From: JBHGAV01 sp041946685
Lineage (GTDB): Bacteria; Acidobacteriota; Terriglobia; Bryobacterales; Bryobacteraceae
Direction of reading: 5' to 3'
Length of the DNA: 6,291 nt
Assembly (NCBI GenBank): GCA_041946685.1
Contig: JBHGAV010000111.1
Coordinates: 1-6,291 of the forward strand
Each line of letters opens with the position of its first letter. The first letter of the stretch is position 1. The notes beneath the pieces were generated by a model. The model had not been told where the DNA came from, did not search any database, and saw only the letters and a list, made by a program, of their open reading frames with translations. The translations under genes and the position numbers were made by a program. This document shows positions 1 to 6,282 of the stretch, piece after piece.

Positions 1-213
1 CCGCCGATGTTTCCCGGCGCGAGCTTGGAACAGGCGCTCCACGGCGGCGAGGACTACGAATTGCTGTTCACCGCGCCCGCCCGAATCCAAGTGCCCCCGG
101 CGTGGCACGGGATCGCGCTTACCCCGATCGGCACAATGCGCCGCGGCCGCCCCGGCGCCGTCGAGCTTTTCGGCCATCCGCTTGCGCCGCTGGGTTGGGA
201 TCATTTTCGGTAG
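1..213 (+). CDS. thiL: Thiamine-monophosphate kinase, C-terminal fragment (5' end outside window)
   Basis: This is the last 70 codons of a ThiL-type kinase. The frame is open from base 1 (reading Pro-Pro-Met) and ends at TAG 211-213. ThiL phosphorylates thiamine monophosphate to thiamine diphosphate with ATP in the cytoplasm, the last step of cofactor synthesis. The fragment carries the strongly conserved ThiL C-terminal motif ALHGGEDYELLFT (about residues 14-26 of the fragment) and the typical family ending GWDHF. The N-terminal AIR-synthase-like domain and the Mg/ATP aspartates lie upstream of the window. The first ATG (7-9) is internal and is not the true start. The gene runs convergently with the efflux operon and is not functionally linked to it. 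Nothing suggests truncation other than the window edge. Confidence 0.9.
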   Translation, partial: PPMFPGASLEQALHGGEDYELLFTAPARIQVPPAWHGIALTPIGTMRRGRPGAVELFGHPLAPLGWDHFR

Positions 214-257
214 GGGAGGCTTCTGGCCGGTGGCTGGCAGCTTGTGGATTCCGCTGC

Positions 258-282
258 GGGGGAGACTTGGGGGACAGGGGGG
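258..282 (+). other. Cluster of three long G-runs
   Basis: Runs of 5, 5 and 6 guanines (258-262, 269-273, 277-282) are separated by 6- and 3-base spacers, 45 bp after the thiL stop. Only three long tracts are present, with a GG at 286-287, so a canonical four-tract G-quadruplex would need a two-layer or bulged form. It sits in the 3' untranslated region of thiL and could slow polymerase or stabilise the transcript end, but that is speculation. Confidence 0.35.
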
Positions 283-422
283 ACTGGACTGTGTGGCTTA
301 AGCCGTCATGCCGCCTGAAAGGCCGCCCCACAACCGCAGCGCAGGCACGCGCTGTCTACGGACCTGCCGCGGTTTCCCCACCCAAGATCGGCGCGGTCTA
401 CCCCGAACTTCCGTGTCGCCGT

Positions 423-438
423 CCCCGGTTTTCCGGGG
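423..438. repeat. Perfect inverted repeat CCCCGG-TTTT-CCGGGG overlapping a repeat core
   Basis: A 6-bp GC-only stem (423-428 with 433-438) has a TTTT loop on the + strand. Its left arm lies within the 13-base core CCGTCCCCGGTTT (419-431), which also occurs in both copies of the 33-bp repeat. It lies downstream of the efflux operon and could act as a factor-assisted terminator or 3' stability element, but it lacks the T-run of an intrinsic terminator. It may instead be a decayed member of the same dispersed repeat family. Confidence 0.5.
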
Positions 439-477
439 CGTGACAGCGCTAGCGGCGCGCTTCTGCCACCGCGCGTC

Positions 478-490
478 GCCGGCAGCCGGC
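478..490. repeat. Small GC hairpin GCCGG-CAG-CCGGC
   Basis: A perfect 5-bp stem (478-482 with 486-490) has a 3-base loop, immediately beside the 33-bp repeat and about 60 bp past the pump stop codon. No T-tract follows on either strand, so it is not an intrinsic terminator by the usual criteria. It may contribute to transcript-end structure of the efflux mRNA. Confidence 0.4.
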
Positions 491-494
491 CCCA

Positions 495-527
495 AATCGG
501 TGATTGAGTAGTCCGTCCCCGGTTTGG
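495..527. repeat. 33-bp direct repeat, copy 1 (downstream of operon)
   Basis: These 33 bases are identical, in the same orientation, to 6226-6258. The match stops at both edges (A versus G before, G versus T after). On the - strand the element contains CCGGGGACGGACTACT. Such GGGACGGAC motifs resemble REP-like dispersed elements associated with RAYT (Y1) transposases in some bacterial genomes; that family link is from memory and unproven here. The copy ends 23 bp beyond the pump stop codon. Unlike copy 2 it has no nearby inverted GGGACGGAC arm, so it looks like a partial element. Confidence 0.8.
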
Positions 528-550
528 GTTTGGGCGGTTTGCGGTTGCGG

Positions 551-3500
551 TCATACCTGCAAGGTGTCACGGTCGCGGGCCACCAGGGCGTAAAGAACCG
601 GCGCGAGGAAGACCGAGAGAAACAGCCTGGAAACCAGGCCGCCGACGATCACGATCGCGAAAGGTTTCTGCGAGTCGCTACCGATGCCCGTAGACATGGC
701 CGCCGGAAGCATGCCGAGGCAGGCCACTAGTCCGGTCATCATGATCGGCCGGAGGCGCAGGAGCGACGCCTCGTATGTGGCGGTCAGGATGTCCATGCCC
801 TCGAGGCGCAGCTTGTTGATGAACGAATACAGGATGACGCTGGTCTGCACCGCCACCCCCATAAGGGCGAGGAAGCCCAACATGGAGGAGACGCTGAATG
901 CGGCGCCCGTCCACCGGAGGGCCGGCAAAGCTCCGACCGGCTGCGTCACGAGCACGCTGAACATGATGATGACCGGGAACTTCAGGTTCCCATACAGCGC
1001 GAACAGGATGAGGAGTATGAGGACAACCGTCAGCGGCACGATCAGCGCCATTTGCTCCCGCGCCGCCCGGTAGTCCTGGTACTCTCCGCCCCAATCGATC
1101 GAGTAGCCAGGGGGGACACGAAGCCTGGACGAGACCAACCGGCGCGCCTCCTCGACCGCGCCGGCCAGGTCGCGGTTCTCCACGCTGAACTGGACTCCTA
1201 TATACCGCGAGTTGCCTTCGCGATAGATGTACGAGGCGCCGTTGGAGATCCGCACATCGGCGAGCTCGCTCAAGGGGATGTGCTGCCCGTCCGGAGTCAT
1301 CACCAGAAGGCTCTTGATCGCCTCCATGTCCTTGCGGAAGGGCTCCTGCAAGCGCACCACCAGGTCGAACTGGCGCTCGCCCTGGATCACCTGCGTGGCC
1401 ACTTTTCCGCCCATCGAGGTTTCAATCAGCGTGTTGATGTCGCTGATATTGAGCCCGTAGTTGGCGATCTTCTTTCGGTCCGGTGTTACGAGCAGGCTCG
1501 GTTGGCCCAGTTCGCGGACGATGGTGACGTCCGTGATCCCGCGCACGCCGGAGATCAGCCTCTTGATCTCCTCGGCGGTGTTCTCGAGGGTCCTAAGGTC
1601 GGGGCCGAAGACCTTGACGGCCAGGCTGCTCTTTAGGCCCGTCTCCGCCTCGTCCACCGCGTCTTCGGCGGGTTGTGTGTAGTTGAAGATGATGCCCGGG
1701 AACGAAGAGAGTTTCCGCTTGATCGCCCCGATGAGCTGCGGCTTGGTGCGGATTTGGCCCTGCCAGGCGGGATCGTCGTAGGGCTTCAGCCCGACATAGA
1801 ACTCGTTGTTGAAGAAGCCGGTGGGATCGGTTCCATCATCCGGGCGCCCGAGTTCGTTCGCCACAGTGGTGACTTGCGGAAAGGCCATCAGGATGCCCCG
1901 GATCTGCGGCGCGAGCCTTGCCGCCTCGTCGAAGGAAATGGTGGACGGAGCGGTGGCGCGGACCCACAACGCGCCCTCGTCCAGGTGCGGCATGAACTCC
2001 GAACCGATGGACGGAATCAACAGCAGCGAGGCGGCGAAGGCGGCGAGGCAGGCGGCCAGGGTCGCCGCCCGGTGGCGGAGGCACCAGCGCAGCGCGACTC
2101 CGTACAGATCCCGCACCCTCTCGTACAGGCGGACTTCCGGCTCCTTGACGTGTTTTCGCAGGAAGATCGCGCACAGCACCGGCAGGAGCGTCAGCGTGCA
2201 GAGCAGCGATCCGGCGAGCGCGAAGGACATCGTGTCCGCCATGGGTTGGAAGAGCCGGCCGGATGGCCCCGTGAGCGCATAGATGGGCAGGTACCCCGCG
2301 ATGATCACGGCCACGGCATAGAAGATGGGTCTCTCCACATCGGCCGCCGCGGACCGGATCACGTCCAGCAGATTGTGTTGCTTGCCGCGGCGGGCCGCCA
2401 CCTCCCGGAAGATGTTCTCCACCATCACCACGGCGCCGTCCACGATGACGCCGAAATCGATTGCGCCGATGGAGAGCAGGTTCGCCGGGATGTTCCTCCC
2501 GTCCAGGCAGATGAAAGAAAACAACAGCGCGAACGGGATGGTTACGGCAACGATCAGGGCGGTCCGGACACTGAAGAGCATGAGGCCCAACACTGCCAGG
2601 ACCAGCAGCATCCCGCGAAGGAGGTTTCTCTCGACCGTCTCTGTAGTCTCGGCGATGAGGTAGCGGCGGTCGTAGAAAGGCACGACTTCGACGTCGGGCG
2701 GGAGGACGCGCAGATTCAGGTCCGCGGTCACCTTCTCGACGTCTTCGAGCACACGCTGCGCCTGTTCGCCGGCGCGCATCAGGATGACCCCCTCCACAGC
2801 ATCGTCCTGTTTCATGAAGCCGAACTGGCCGAGCCTCACGGCGTGCCCGATCCGGACCTCCGCTACGTCGCGCAGGAAGACAGGGACTCCGTTGCGCGTG
2901 GCCACGATCACGTCGCGGATGTCTTCCAGATCCTTGACGAGACCCAGGCCCCGTATGTAGTAGAACTGTCCTCCCTGTGAATAGAAGCCGCCGCCGGCGT
3001 TAGCGTTGTTGCCGCCCAGCTGCTGGACGATCTGCGCGGCCGACACCCCGTAGGCAAACAGCTTTTCCGGGTCGAGCAGGACCTGGTACTGCATGGTGGT
3101 CCCGCCGAAGCCCGAGTCGTCCGCGACGCCGGGAATTGCGCGGTAGCGGCGCTCCAGAACCCAATCCTCGATGGTCTTCAGTTCCTGTGGCGAGCGGTCG
3201 GCGCTCTGGAGCACGTAACGATAGATGAGCCCGCTGGGGGTGAACAGCGGAGACAGCCCGGGGACGACGCCGTCCGGCACTTTGGCGTTGGCTATGCGCT
3301 CGAAGGCCTGCTGCCGCACAAAATACGGATCCGTGCCGTACTGGAAGTTCATCTGCACCGAAGAGAGGCCATACAGAGAGATCGAGCGCAGCGTTGCGAG
3401 CTTCGGTATGCCGCTCATCTCTACTTCGACCGGGATCGTGATCAGCCGCTCGACTTCCTCCGAGGCGTGACCCGGCCATTGGGAGATGATCTCGACATGC

Positions 3501-3634
3501 GGCGGGGACAGGTCTGGATACGCGTCGATCGGAAGGTTCCGAAAGGCGATTGCACCCCAGGTCATGAGAGCGAGGGCGGCGATCACGACCAGGAACCGCT
3601 GTCTGAGAGCGAAATCCACGATGCGGGCGATCAT
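551..3634 (-). CDS. czcA: Heavy-metal efflux RND pump, CzcA family (HME-RND), inner-membrane proton antiporter
   Basis: This 1027-residue protein is near the family norm (about 1040-1060). It is the inner-membrane, proton-driven trimeric pump of a tripartite metal exporter. It shows the RND plan of two halves: TM1 about 13-31, a periplasmic porter loop about 32-335, TM2-6 about 336-490, TM7 about 523-541, a second porter loop to about 862, and TM8-12 about 864-1017. TM4 carries DFGVIVDGAVVMVEN (393-407), matching the HME signature DFG-x3-DGA-x3-VEN; D393, D399 and E406 correspond to the proton-relay D402, D408 and E415 of Cupriavidus CzcA. By hand alignment the CusA methionines M573, M623 and M672 are not conserved (N609 and E662 replace the last two), which argues against Cu(I)/Ag(I) and for a divalent cation. 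The exact metal is unknown. The ATG lies 14 bp after the adaptor stop, with a weak GGAA five bases upstream. It is the last gene of the operon. Confidence 0.93.
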   Translation of the reverse strand: MIARIVDFALRQRFLVVIAALALMTWGAIAFRNLPIDAYPDLSPPHVEIISQWPGHASEEVERLITIPVEVEMSGIPKLATLRSISLYGLSSVQMNFQYGTDPYFVRQQAFERIANAKVPDGVVPGLSPLFTPSGLIYRYVLQSADRSPQELKTIEDWVLERRYRAIPGVADDSGFGGTTMQYQVLLDPEKLFAYGVSAAQIVQQLGGNNANAGGGFYSQGGQFYYIRGLGLVKDLEDIRDVIVATRNGVPVFLRDVAEVRIGHAVRLGQFGFMKQDDAVEGVILMRAGEQAQRVLEDVEKVTADLNLRVLPPDVEVVPFYDRRYLIAETTETVERNLLRGMLLVLAVLGLMLFSVRTALIVAVTIPFALLFSFICLDGRNIPANLLSIGAIDFGVIVDGAVVMVENIFREVAARRGKQHNLLDVIRSAAADVERPIFYAVAVIIAGYLPIYALTGPSGRLFQPMADTMSFALAGSLLCTLTLLPVLCAIFLRKHVKEPEVRLYERVRDLYGVALRWCLRHRAATLAACLAAFAASLLLIPSIGSEFMPHLDEGALWVRATAPSTISFDEAARLAPQIRGILMAFPQVTTVANELGRPDDGTDPTGFFNNEFYVGLKPYDDPAWQGQIRTKPQLIGAIKRKLSSFPGIIFNYTQPAEDAVDEAETGLKSSLAVKVFGPDLRTLENTAEEIKRLISGVRGITDVTIVRELGQPSLLVTPDRKKIANYGLNISDINTLIETSMGGKVATQVIQGERQFDLVVRLQEPFRKDMEAIKSLLVMTPDGQHIPLSELADVRISNGASYIYREGNSRYIGVQFSVENRDLAGAVEEARRLVSSRLRVPPGYSIDWGGEYQDYRAAREQMALIVPLTVVLILLILFALYGNLKFPVIIMFSVLVTQPVGALPALRWTGAAFSVSSMLGFLALMGVAVQTSVILYSFINKLRLEGMDILTATYEASLLRLRPIMMTGLVACLGMLPAAMSTGIGSDSQKPFAIVIVGGLVSRLFLSVFLAPVLYALVARDRDTLQV

Positions 3635-3648
3635 GAGGGTTCCGTGGT

Positions 3649-4800
3649 TTACTGATTGCCACCGGCGGACTGGAGAAAAACGCTTCCTTCAGAGACGACG
3701 CGGTCGCCTTCCTTGCACCCGCTCAGGATCTCGGCCTGGTCGTCGAGTTGCGCCCCCAGGGTGACCTCGCGGCGCGCGAACGCGCCCCGCCCGTCTTCCA
3801 GGTAGACAAAGGGCTGGTTGTCGGCGTCACGAAGCACGGCCGAGGAAGGGACGGCGAGCACGTTTGTCCTGGTCCTGGTGTGGATGACCACGTCCATCAC
3901 CATGTCCTTCTTGAGTTTGCCGCCAGGGTTGCGGGTGACGACGCGCACTGGCGTGGTCCTGGTGGCGGAGTCCACCATGGCGCCGATGTAAGACACGACG
4001 CCTTGGAAGACCTCGGTGAAGGACGGGTTGGTTTCCTCCACCCGGTCGCCCACCCGGATGGAGGCGAGGTCCTTCTCATGGATGTGTCCCTGAACCCAAA
4101 CGGTGGATACGTCGCTGATCAGGAAGCATGTGGTGTTCCCCGCCTGGATCAACTGGCCGGGCGAGACCATTTTCTGGACTACGACGCCCGCGATCGGCGA
4201 CCGGACCGTGGTCTCCGGGTCGATGGGGGCGCCTTGGCGATCGGCGCCTTCGATCTGCTCCTTGGTGATCCCCATGATCTTCAGCGTCTGGAGGGCGTTG
4301 TCGACATCGGTTAGTGCGTCGTTGTAATCGGCCTGCGCGGCCTCCAGGTCTTTGCGGGCGATGGCCTGATGATCCAGCAGGTCCCGGCTGCGCTCGAGCG
4401 AGCGCCTGGCCAACTCCAACCGGTTCGCGGCCTTCCGATACCCTGCCAGCGCGCCGGAGACGTCGGGGCTCGGCACGAAAAGCAGGGGACCGCCGCGGGG
4501 CACCGACGAGCCCAGATCCACGACGATGCGGGAGATGGGACCGCTGACCTGAGTGATGGCCGGCGAGGTATGGTCCGCATCCCAATCGACTGTCCCCGTC
4601 GTGCGCACGGTGATCGACCAGCTCGTGCGCCTGACCGGTGTGACCCTTATGTGGACCATCTGCTCATCGGTCAGCCTGACGAGCCCTGGCCGGGACTGCT
4701 CTTGCGCGGTGTCGTGCGCCCCGGCCATCCTCCCGCGGCCGCACCCCGCGAGCGGCAGGGCGATAACCAGCAGGAGGGACGCTTGCCTGATTCTCGTCAT
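3649..4800 (-). CDS. czcB: RND periplasmic adaptor (membrane fusion) lipoprotein, CzcB/CusB-like
   Basis: This 383-residue protein is the periplasmic adaptor joining the inner-membrane pump to the outer-membrane channel. The N-terminus has a hydrophobic signal ending in the lipobox LAGC with Cys20, predicting a lipid-anchored mature protein. Domains in order: N-terminal strand of the proximal domain (about 40-78); first lipoyl half (about 80-110); alpha-helical hairpin (about 112-180, rich in Leu/Ala/Arg/Asp); second lipoyl half (SPIAGVVVQKMVSPGQLIQAG, about 201-221); beta-barrel (about 233-307, including VWVQGHIHEKDL); and the membrane-proximal domain (about 313-378). No His-rich or Met-triad metal-binding segment is visible; after Cys20 only M25 and H29 precede the first domain. 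The ATG overlaps the channel stop as ATGA (4797-4800) with no strong ribosome binding site, which suggests translational coupling. The symbol is assigned by family and gene order; the family is sure, the substrate is not. Confidence 0.9.
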   Translation of the reverse strand: MTRIRQASLLLVIALPLAGCGRGRMAGAHDTAQEQSRPGLVRLTDEQMVHIRVTPVRRTSWSITVRTTGTVDWDADHTSPAITQVSGPISRIVVDLGSSVPRGGPLLFVPSPDVSGALAGYRKAANRLELARRSLERSRDLLDHQAIARKDLEAAQADYNDALTDVDNALQTLKIMGITKEQIEGADRQGAPIDPETTVRSPIAGVVVQKMVSPGQLIQAGNTTCFLISDVSTVWVQGHIHEKDLASIRVGDRVEETNPSFTEVFQGVVSYIGAMVDSATRTTPVRVVTRNPGGKLKKDMVMDVVIHTRTRTNVLAVPSSAVLRDADNQPFVYLEDGRGAFARREVTLGAQLDDQAEILSGCKEGDRVVSEGSVFLQSAGGNQ

Positions 4801-6092
4801 CGCAGCACCCGCGTTCCGACTACCAGGTTGATCTGCTCTACTGAAATCATATAAGCGGCAAGGGCCTGGCGGTACGCCAACTGAGTGGACCGGTAGCTGC
4901 GTTGCGCATCCAGCAGGTCCAGCAGGCTGGCCGCCCCCCTCCGGTAGGCGTAGTTGCTGATTTCGCGGGACCTTGTAGCCTGGTCCAGGTAGCCCGCTTC
5001 AAACAAGCGGACCACCTGATCGTTGGTGCGAAAGCCGGCGTAGGCGCTCACGACGTCCGTGAGCGCGCCGGCGCGTGTAGCAGCCTCGGTTTCCTGGGCC
5101 TGCCGTACGCCGAACCTGCTCCGCGCAATCTCCCCTTGATTGCGGTCGCGAATGGGGATTTCAATCGACCCGCCGAACCCAACGCCGTTGACCATGCCGT
5201 TGCGCTTGTATTCCACCCCCCACGTCAGATCACGCGCCCGGTTGCTGTAAGCCAGGGCCACCGTGTCGTTGGCCAGCCTTATGGCGGTTCTCGCTGCGGC
5301 CAGGTCGGGCCTCGATGCGACAGCCTGACGCTGCAACTCCTCTAATAGAACGACGTATGGTTTGTGCGCCAGGCTTCCGGAAACGTCGAGGTTTTCCGGA
5401 ACGTTCTCGAAGCCCAATAGCTGGCGGAGGGCCGCCTTGCTTTGTATCAACGCCAGTTGGGCAGCGGAGAGGTCCTGCTCGAACTGCAGCATTTGCAGCG
5501 AGATCTTCAGGAAGTCCGATTCTGAGATGTCGCCGGACTTCACGCGTGCCCGGTTGATCTCCAGGACCTCCTTAAAGTCCTTGAGGTTGGCCCCGGCCAG
5601 TTCGAGGTTGGACTTCGCGAGCAACACCCCGATAAAGGTTTGCGCCACCTGGAACCGCAACTGCCGCTCGGAGTCCGCCACGGTGGCGGCGGTCACCGCC
5701 GTGGCATCCTCCGCTACCTTGATCCGGTTCCGCCTCTTACCGCCGCGTTCATATGTGAAGCTCACCGACTGGAGGAACTCCTGGTTATCCCGGAGATTGG
5801 CGAAAGTCATGTCCTTCGGAGAGAAGACCGGGAAATCCTCGTTGGTCATGGTGTAGACGGGGTTCGGCTTGATGGCGGCGGTGATTTCACCAGCCCTGGC
5901 TTGATCGATGTTCAGCCGCTGCGCCCGGAGCGCCTGGTTGTGTTCGAGGGCGAGGCTGACAGCCTGCTCCATGGAGACGGTGGCGGCCGTTGCGCCGGCG
6001 CCGGGCGCCGCTTGGGGACATGCGTTCTGAGCGGCCAAAAGGGATGCGAACAGGATGCCTGAGGCGGGGGCGAATCGATGCGCTACCTCCAT
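4797..6092 (-). CDS. czcC: TolC-family outer-membrane efflux channel, CzcC-like
   Basis: This 431-residue outer-membrane factor, which should trimerise into a trans-periplasmic exit duct, is the first gene of the operon. An N-terminal signal-like segment (about 8-24, ending near AAQNA) precedes two OEP repeats. The first ends near residue 227 (RVKSGDISESDF with a long helix ending RQLLG). The second ends at the C-terminus (YRRGAASLLDLLDAQRSYRS followed by an amphipathic helix and VVG). Other CzcC-like marks are KPNP (75-78) and IPIRDRNQGEIARS (312-325). Cys25 is preceded by QNA, which is not a convincing lipobox, so a non-lipidated protein is likely. The frame is open far upstream, through the repeat at 6226-6258, but the ATG at 6090-6092 is chosen because GGAGGG sits 6 bases before it and a signal peptide follows directly. 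The alternative ATG at 6138-6140 has no ribosome binding site. Confidence 0.92.
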   Translation of the reverse strand: MEVAHRFAPASGILFASLLAAQNACPQAAPGAGATAATVSMEQAVSLALEHNQALRAQRLNIDQARAGEITAAIKPNPVYTMTNEDFPVFSPKDMTFANLRDNQEFLQSVSFTYERGGKRRNRIKVAEDATAVTAATVADSERQLRFQVAQTFIGVLLAKSNLELAGANLKDFKEVLEINRARVKSGDISESDFLKISLQMLQFEQDLSAAQLALIQSKAALRQLLGFENVPENLDVSGSLAHKPYVVLLEELQRQAVASRPDLAAARTAIRLANDTVALAYSNRARDLTWGVEYKRNGMVNGVGFGGSIEIPIRDRNQGEIARSRFGVRQAQETEAATRAGALTDVVSAYAGFRTNDQVVRLFEAGYLDQATRSREISNYAYRRGAASLLDLLDAQRSYRSTQLAYRQALAAYMISVEQINLVVGTRVLR

Positions 6093-6098
6093 TTGGGG

Positions 6099-6104
6099 CC
6101 CTCC
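6099..6104 (-). promoter_or_regulatory. Ribosome binding site of the channel gene (decides its start)
   Basis: Read on the - strand this is GGAGGG, six bases before the ATG at 6092-6090. It is the strongest Shine-Dalgarno match among the three operon genes, and it excludes the longer upstream start options of the same open frame. Confidence 0.8.
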
Positions 6105-6138
6105 AATAGTAGGATGTTCCCAACTCGGCGGAATGTCC

Positions 6139-6167
6139 ATAATGCTTGGCGAACTCAGCCTTCGGAA
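6139..6167 (-). promoter_or_regulatory. Weak sigma70-like promoter candidate for the efflux operon
   Basis: On the - strand, TTCCGA (6167-6162) and CATTAT (6144-6139) are separated by 17 bases, matching the TTGACA and TATAAT consensus at 3/6 and 4/6 positions. A start of transcription near 6131 would give a leader of about 40 bases before the channel ATG. A short dyad CTTC-C-GAAG overlaps the -35 side. The match is weak and promoter rules for the host are unknown, so this is only a candidate. No stretched-spacer MerR-type promoter is evident. Confidence 0.2.
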
Positions 6168-6176
6168 GTTCCCTTG

Positions 6177-6225
6177 CCGGCGGGAATGGGAAATTCGCCG
6201 GTTGGCGCAGCGGTAGCCCCGCCGG
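6177..6225. repeat. Nested inverted repeat in the operon upstream region
   Basis: An 8-bp perfect outer pair, CCGGCGGG (6177-6184) with CCCGCCGG (6218-6225), encloses an inner 4-bp pair CGCC-GGTT-GGCG (6196-6207), with asymmetric internal gaps of 11 and 10 bases. It sits directly against copy 2 of the 33-bp repeat and just upstream of the candidate promoter. It could be part of a palindromic repetitive element, a cruciform, or a binding site. A chance event in GC-rich DNA is less likely for the 8-bp arm but not excluded. Confidence 0.45.
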
Positions 6226-6258
6226 AATCGGTGATTGAGTAGTCCGTCCCCGGTTTGG
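6226..6258. repeat. 33-bp direct repeat, copy 2 (upstream of operon)
   Basis: These bases are identical and in the same orientation as 495-527, 5731 bp away, so the two copies bracket the three efflux genes. In this copy GTCCGTCCC (6242-6250) is followed after 23 bases by its exact inverse GGGACGGAC (6274-6282), so the element extends further right than copy 1 and can fold. The flanking TAGT-type bases also pair if one indel is allowed. This looks like a more complete member of the repeat family. Confidence 0.8.
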
Positions 6259-6282
6259 TGTAATAGCGGCGATGGGACGGAC
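6242..6282. repeat. Inverted repeat GTCCGTCCC ... GGGACGGAC
   Basis: Nine-base perfect arms (6242-6250 and 6274-6282) are separated by 23 bases. The left arm belongs to copy 2 of the 33-bp repeat. The arrangement is reminiscent of REP-like palindromic units or the ends of small non-autonomous elements. No transposase gene is in the window, and the right-hand limit may lie beyond base 6291. Confidence 0.6.

Larger units (their letters stand above)
214..550. other. Intergenic region between convergent genes, repeat- and palindrome-rich, no supported gene
   Basis: These 337 bp lie between the stop of thiL and the stop of the pump gene. Short open frames exist here on both strands, but none has a ribosome binding site or a recognisable protein signature, and their translations are Arg/Pro-rich as expected of random GC-rich DNA. 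Visible structure includes three G-runs at 258-282, a perfect 10-bp palindrome GGCTTAAGCC at 295-304, a small hairpin (GCCT-GAA-AGGC, 313-323), a hairpin at 423-438, another at 478-490 and the 33-bp repeat at 495-527. A short GGGTTT-like run (521-534) abuts the repeat. No hairpin is followed by a clear T-tract in either direction, so I cannot name a standard intrinsic terminator for either gene. Confidence 0.7.

Noticed and set aside
423..438. Intrinsic terminator for the efflux operon
   Set aside because: The stem is perfect and GC-rich, but no T-tract follows it on the - strand, and it lies more than 110 bases past the stop codon.
102..443. Plus-strand open frame of 113 codons overlapping thiL
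   Set aside because: It starts inside thiL in another frame and continues into low-quality intergenic sequence without a ribosome binding site or a recognisable motif.
495..527. CRISPR repeat interpretation of the 33-bp element
   Set aside because: There is no regular array: only two full copies 5.7 kb apart with genes between them, no spacers and no cas genes.
298..570. Minus-strand open frame of about 90 codons after the pump gene
   Set aside because: It overlaps the end of the pump gene and runs through the 33-bp repeat and hairpins. Its Arg/Pro/Gly-rich product has no signature, and it looks like a translated repeat.
1673..2980. Long + strand open frame of 435 codons
   Set aside because: It lies wholly antisense to the pump gene, its composition (rich in Arg, Asp, Gln, His, Glu) is typical of the reverse frame of a GC-rich gene, and it shows no domain or ribosome binding site.
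4369..4854. Plus-strand open frame of 161 codons across the adaptor start
   Set aside because: It is antisense to the adaptor and the end of the channel gene, and its composition is that of a shadow frame.
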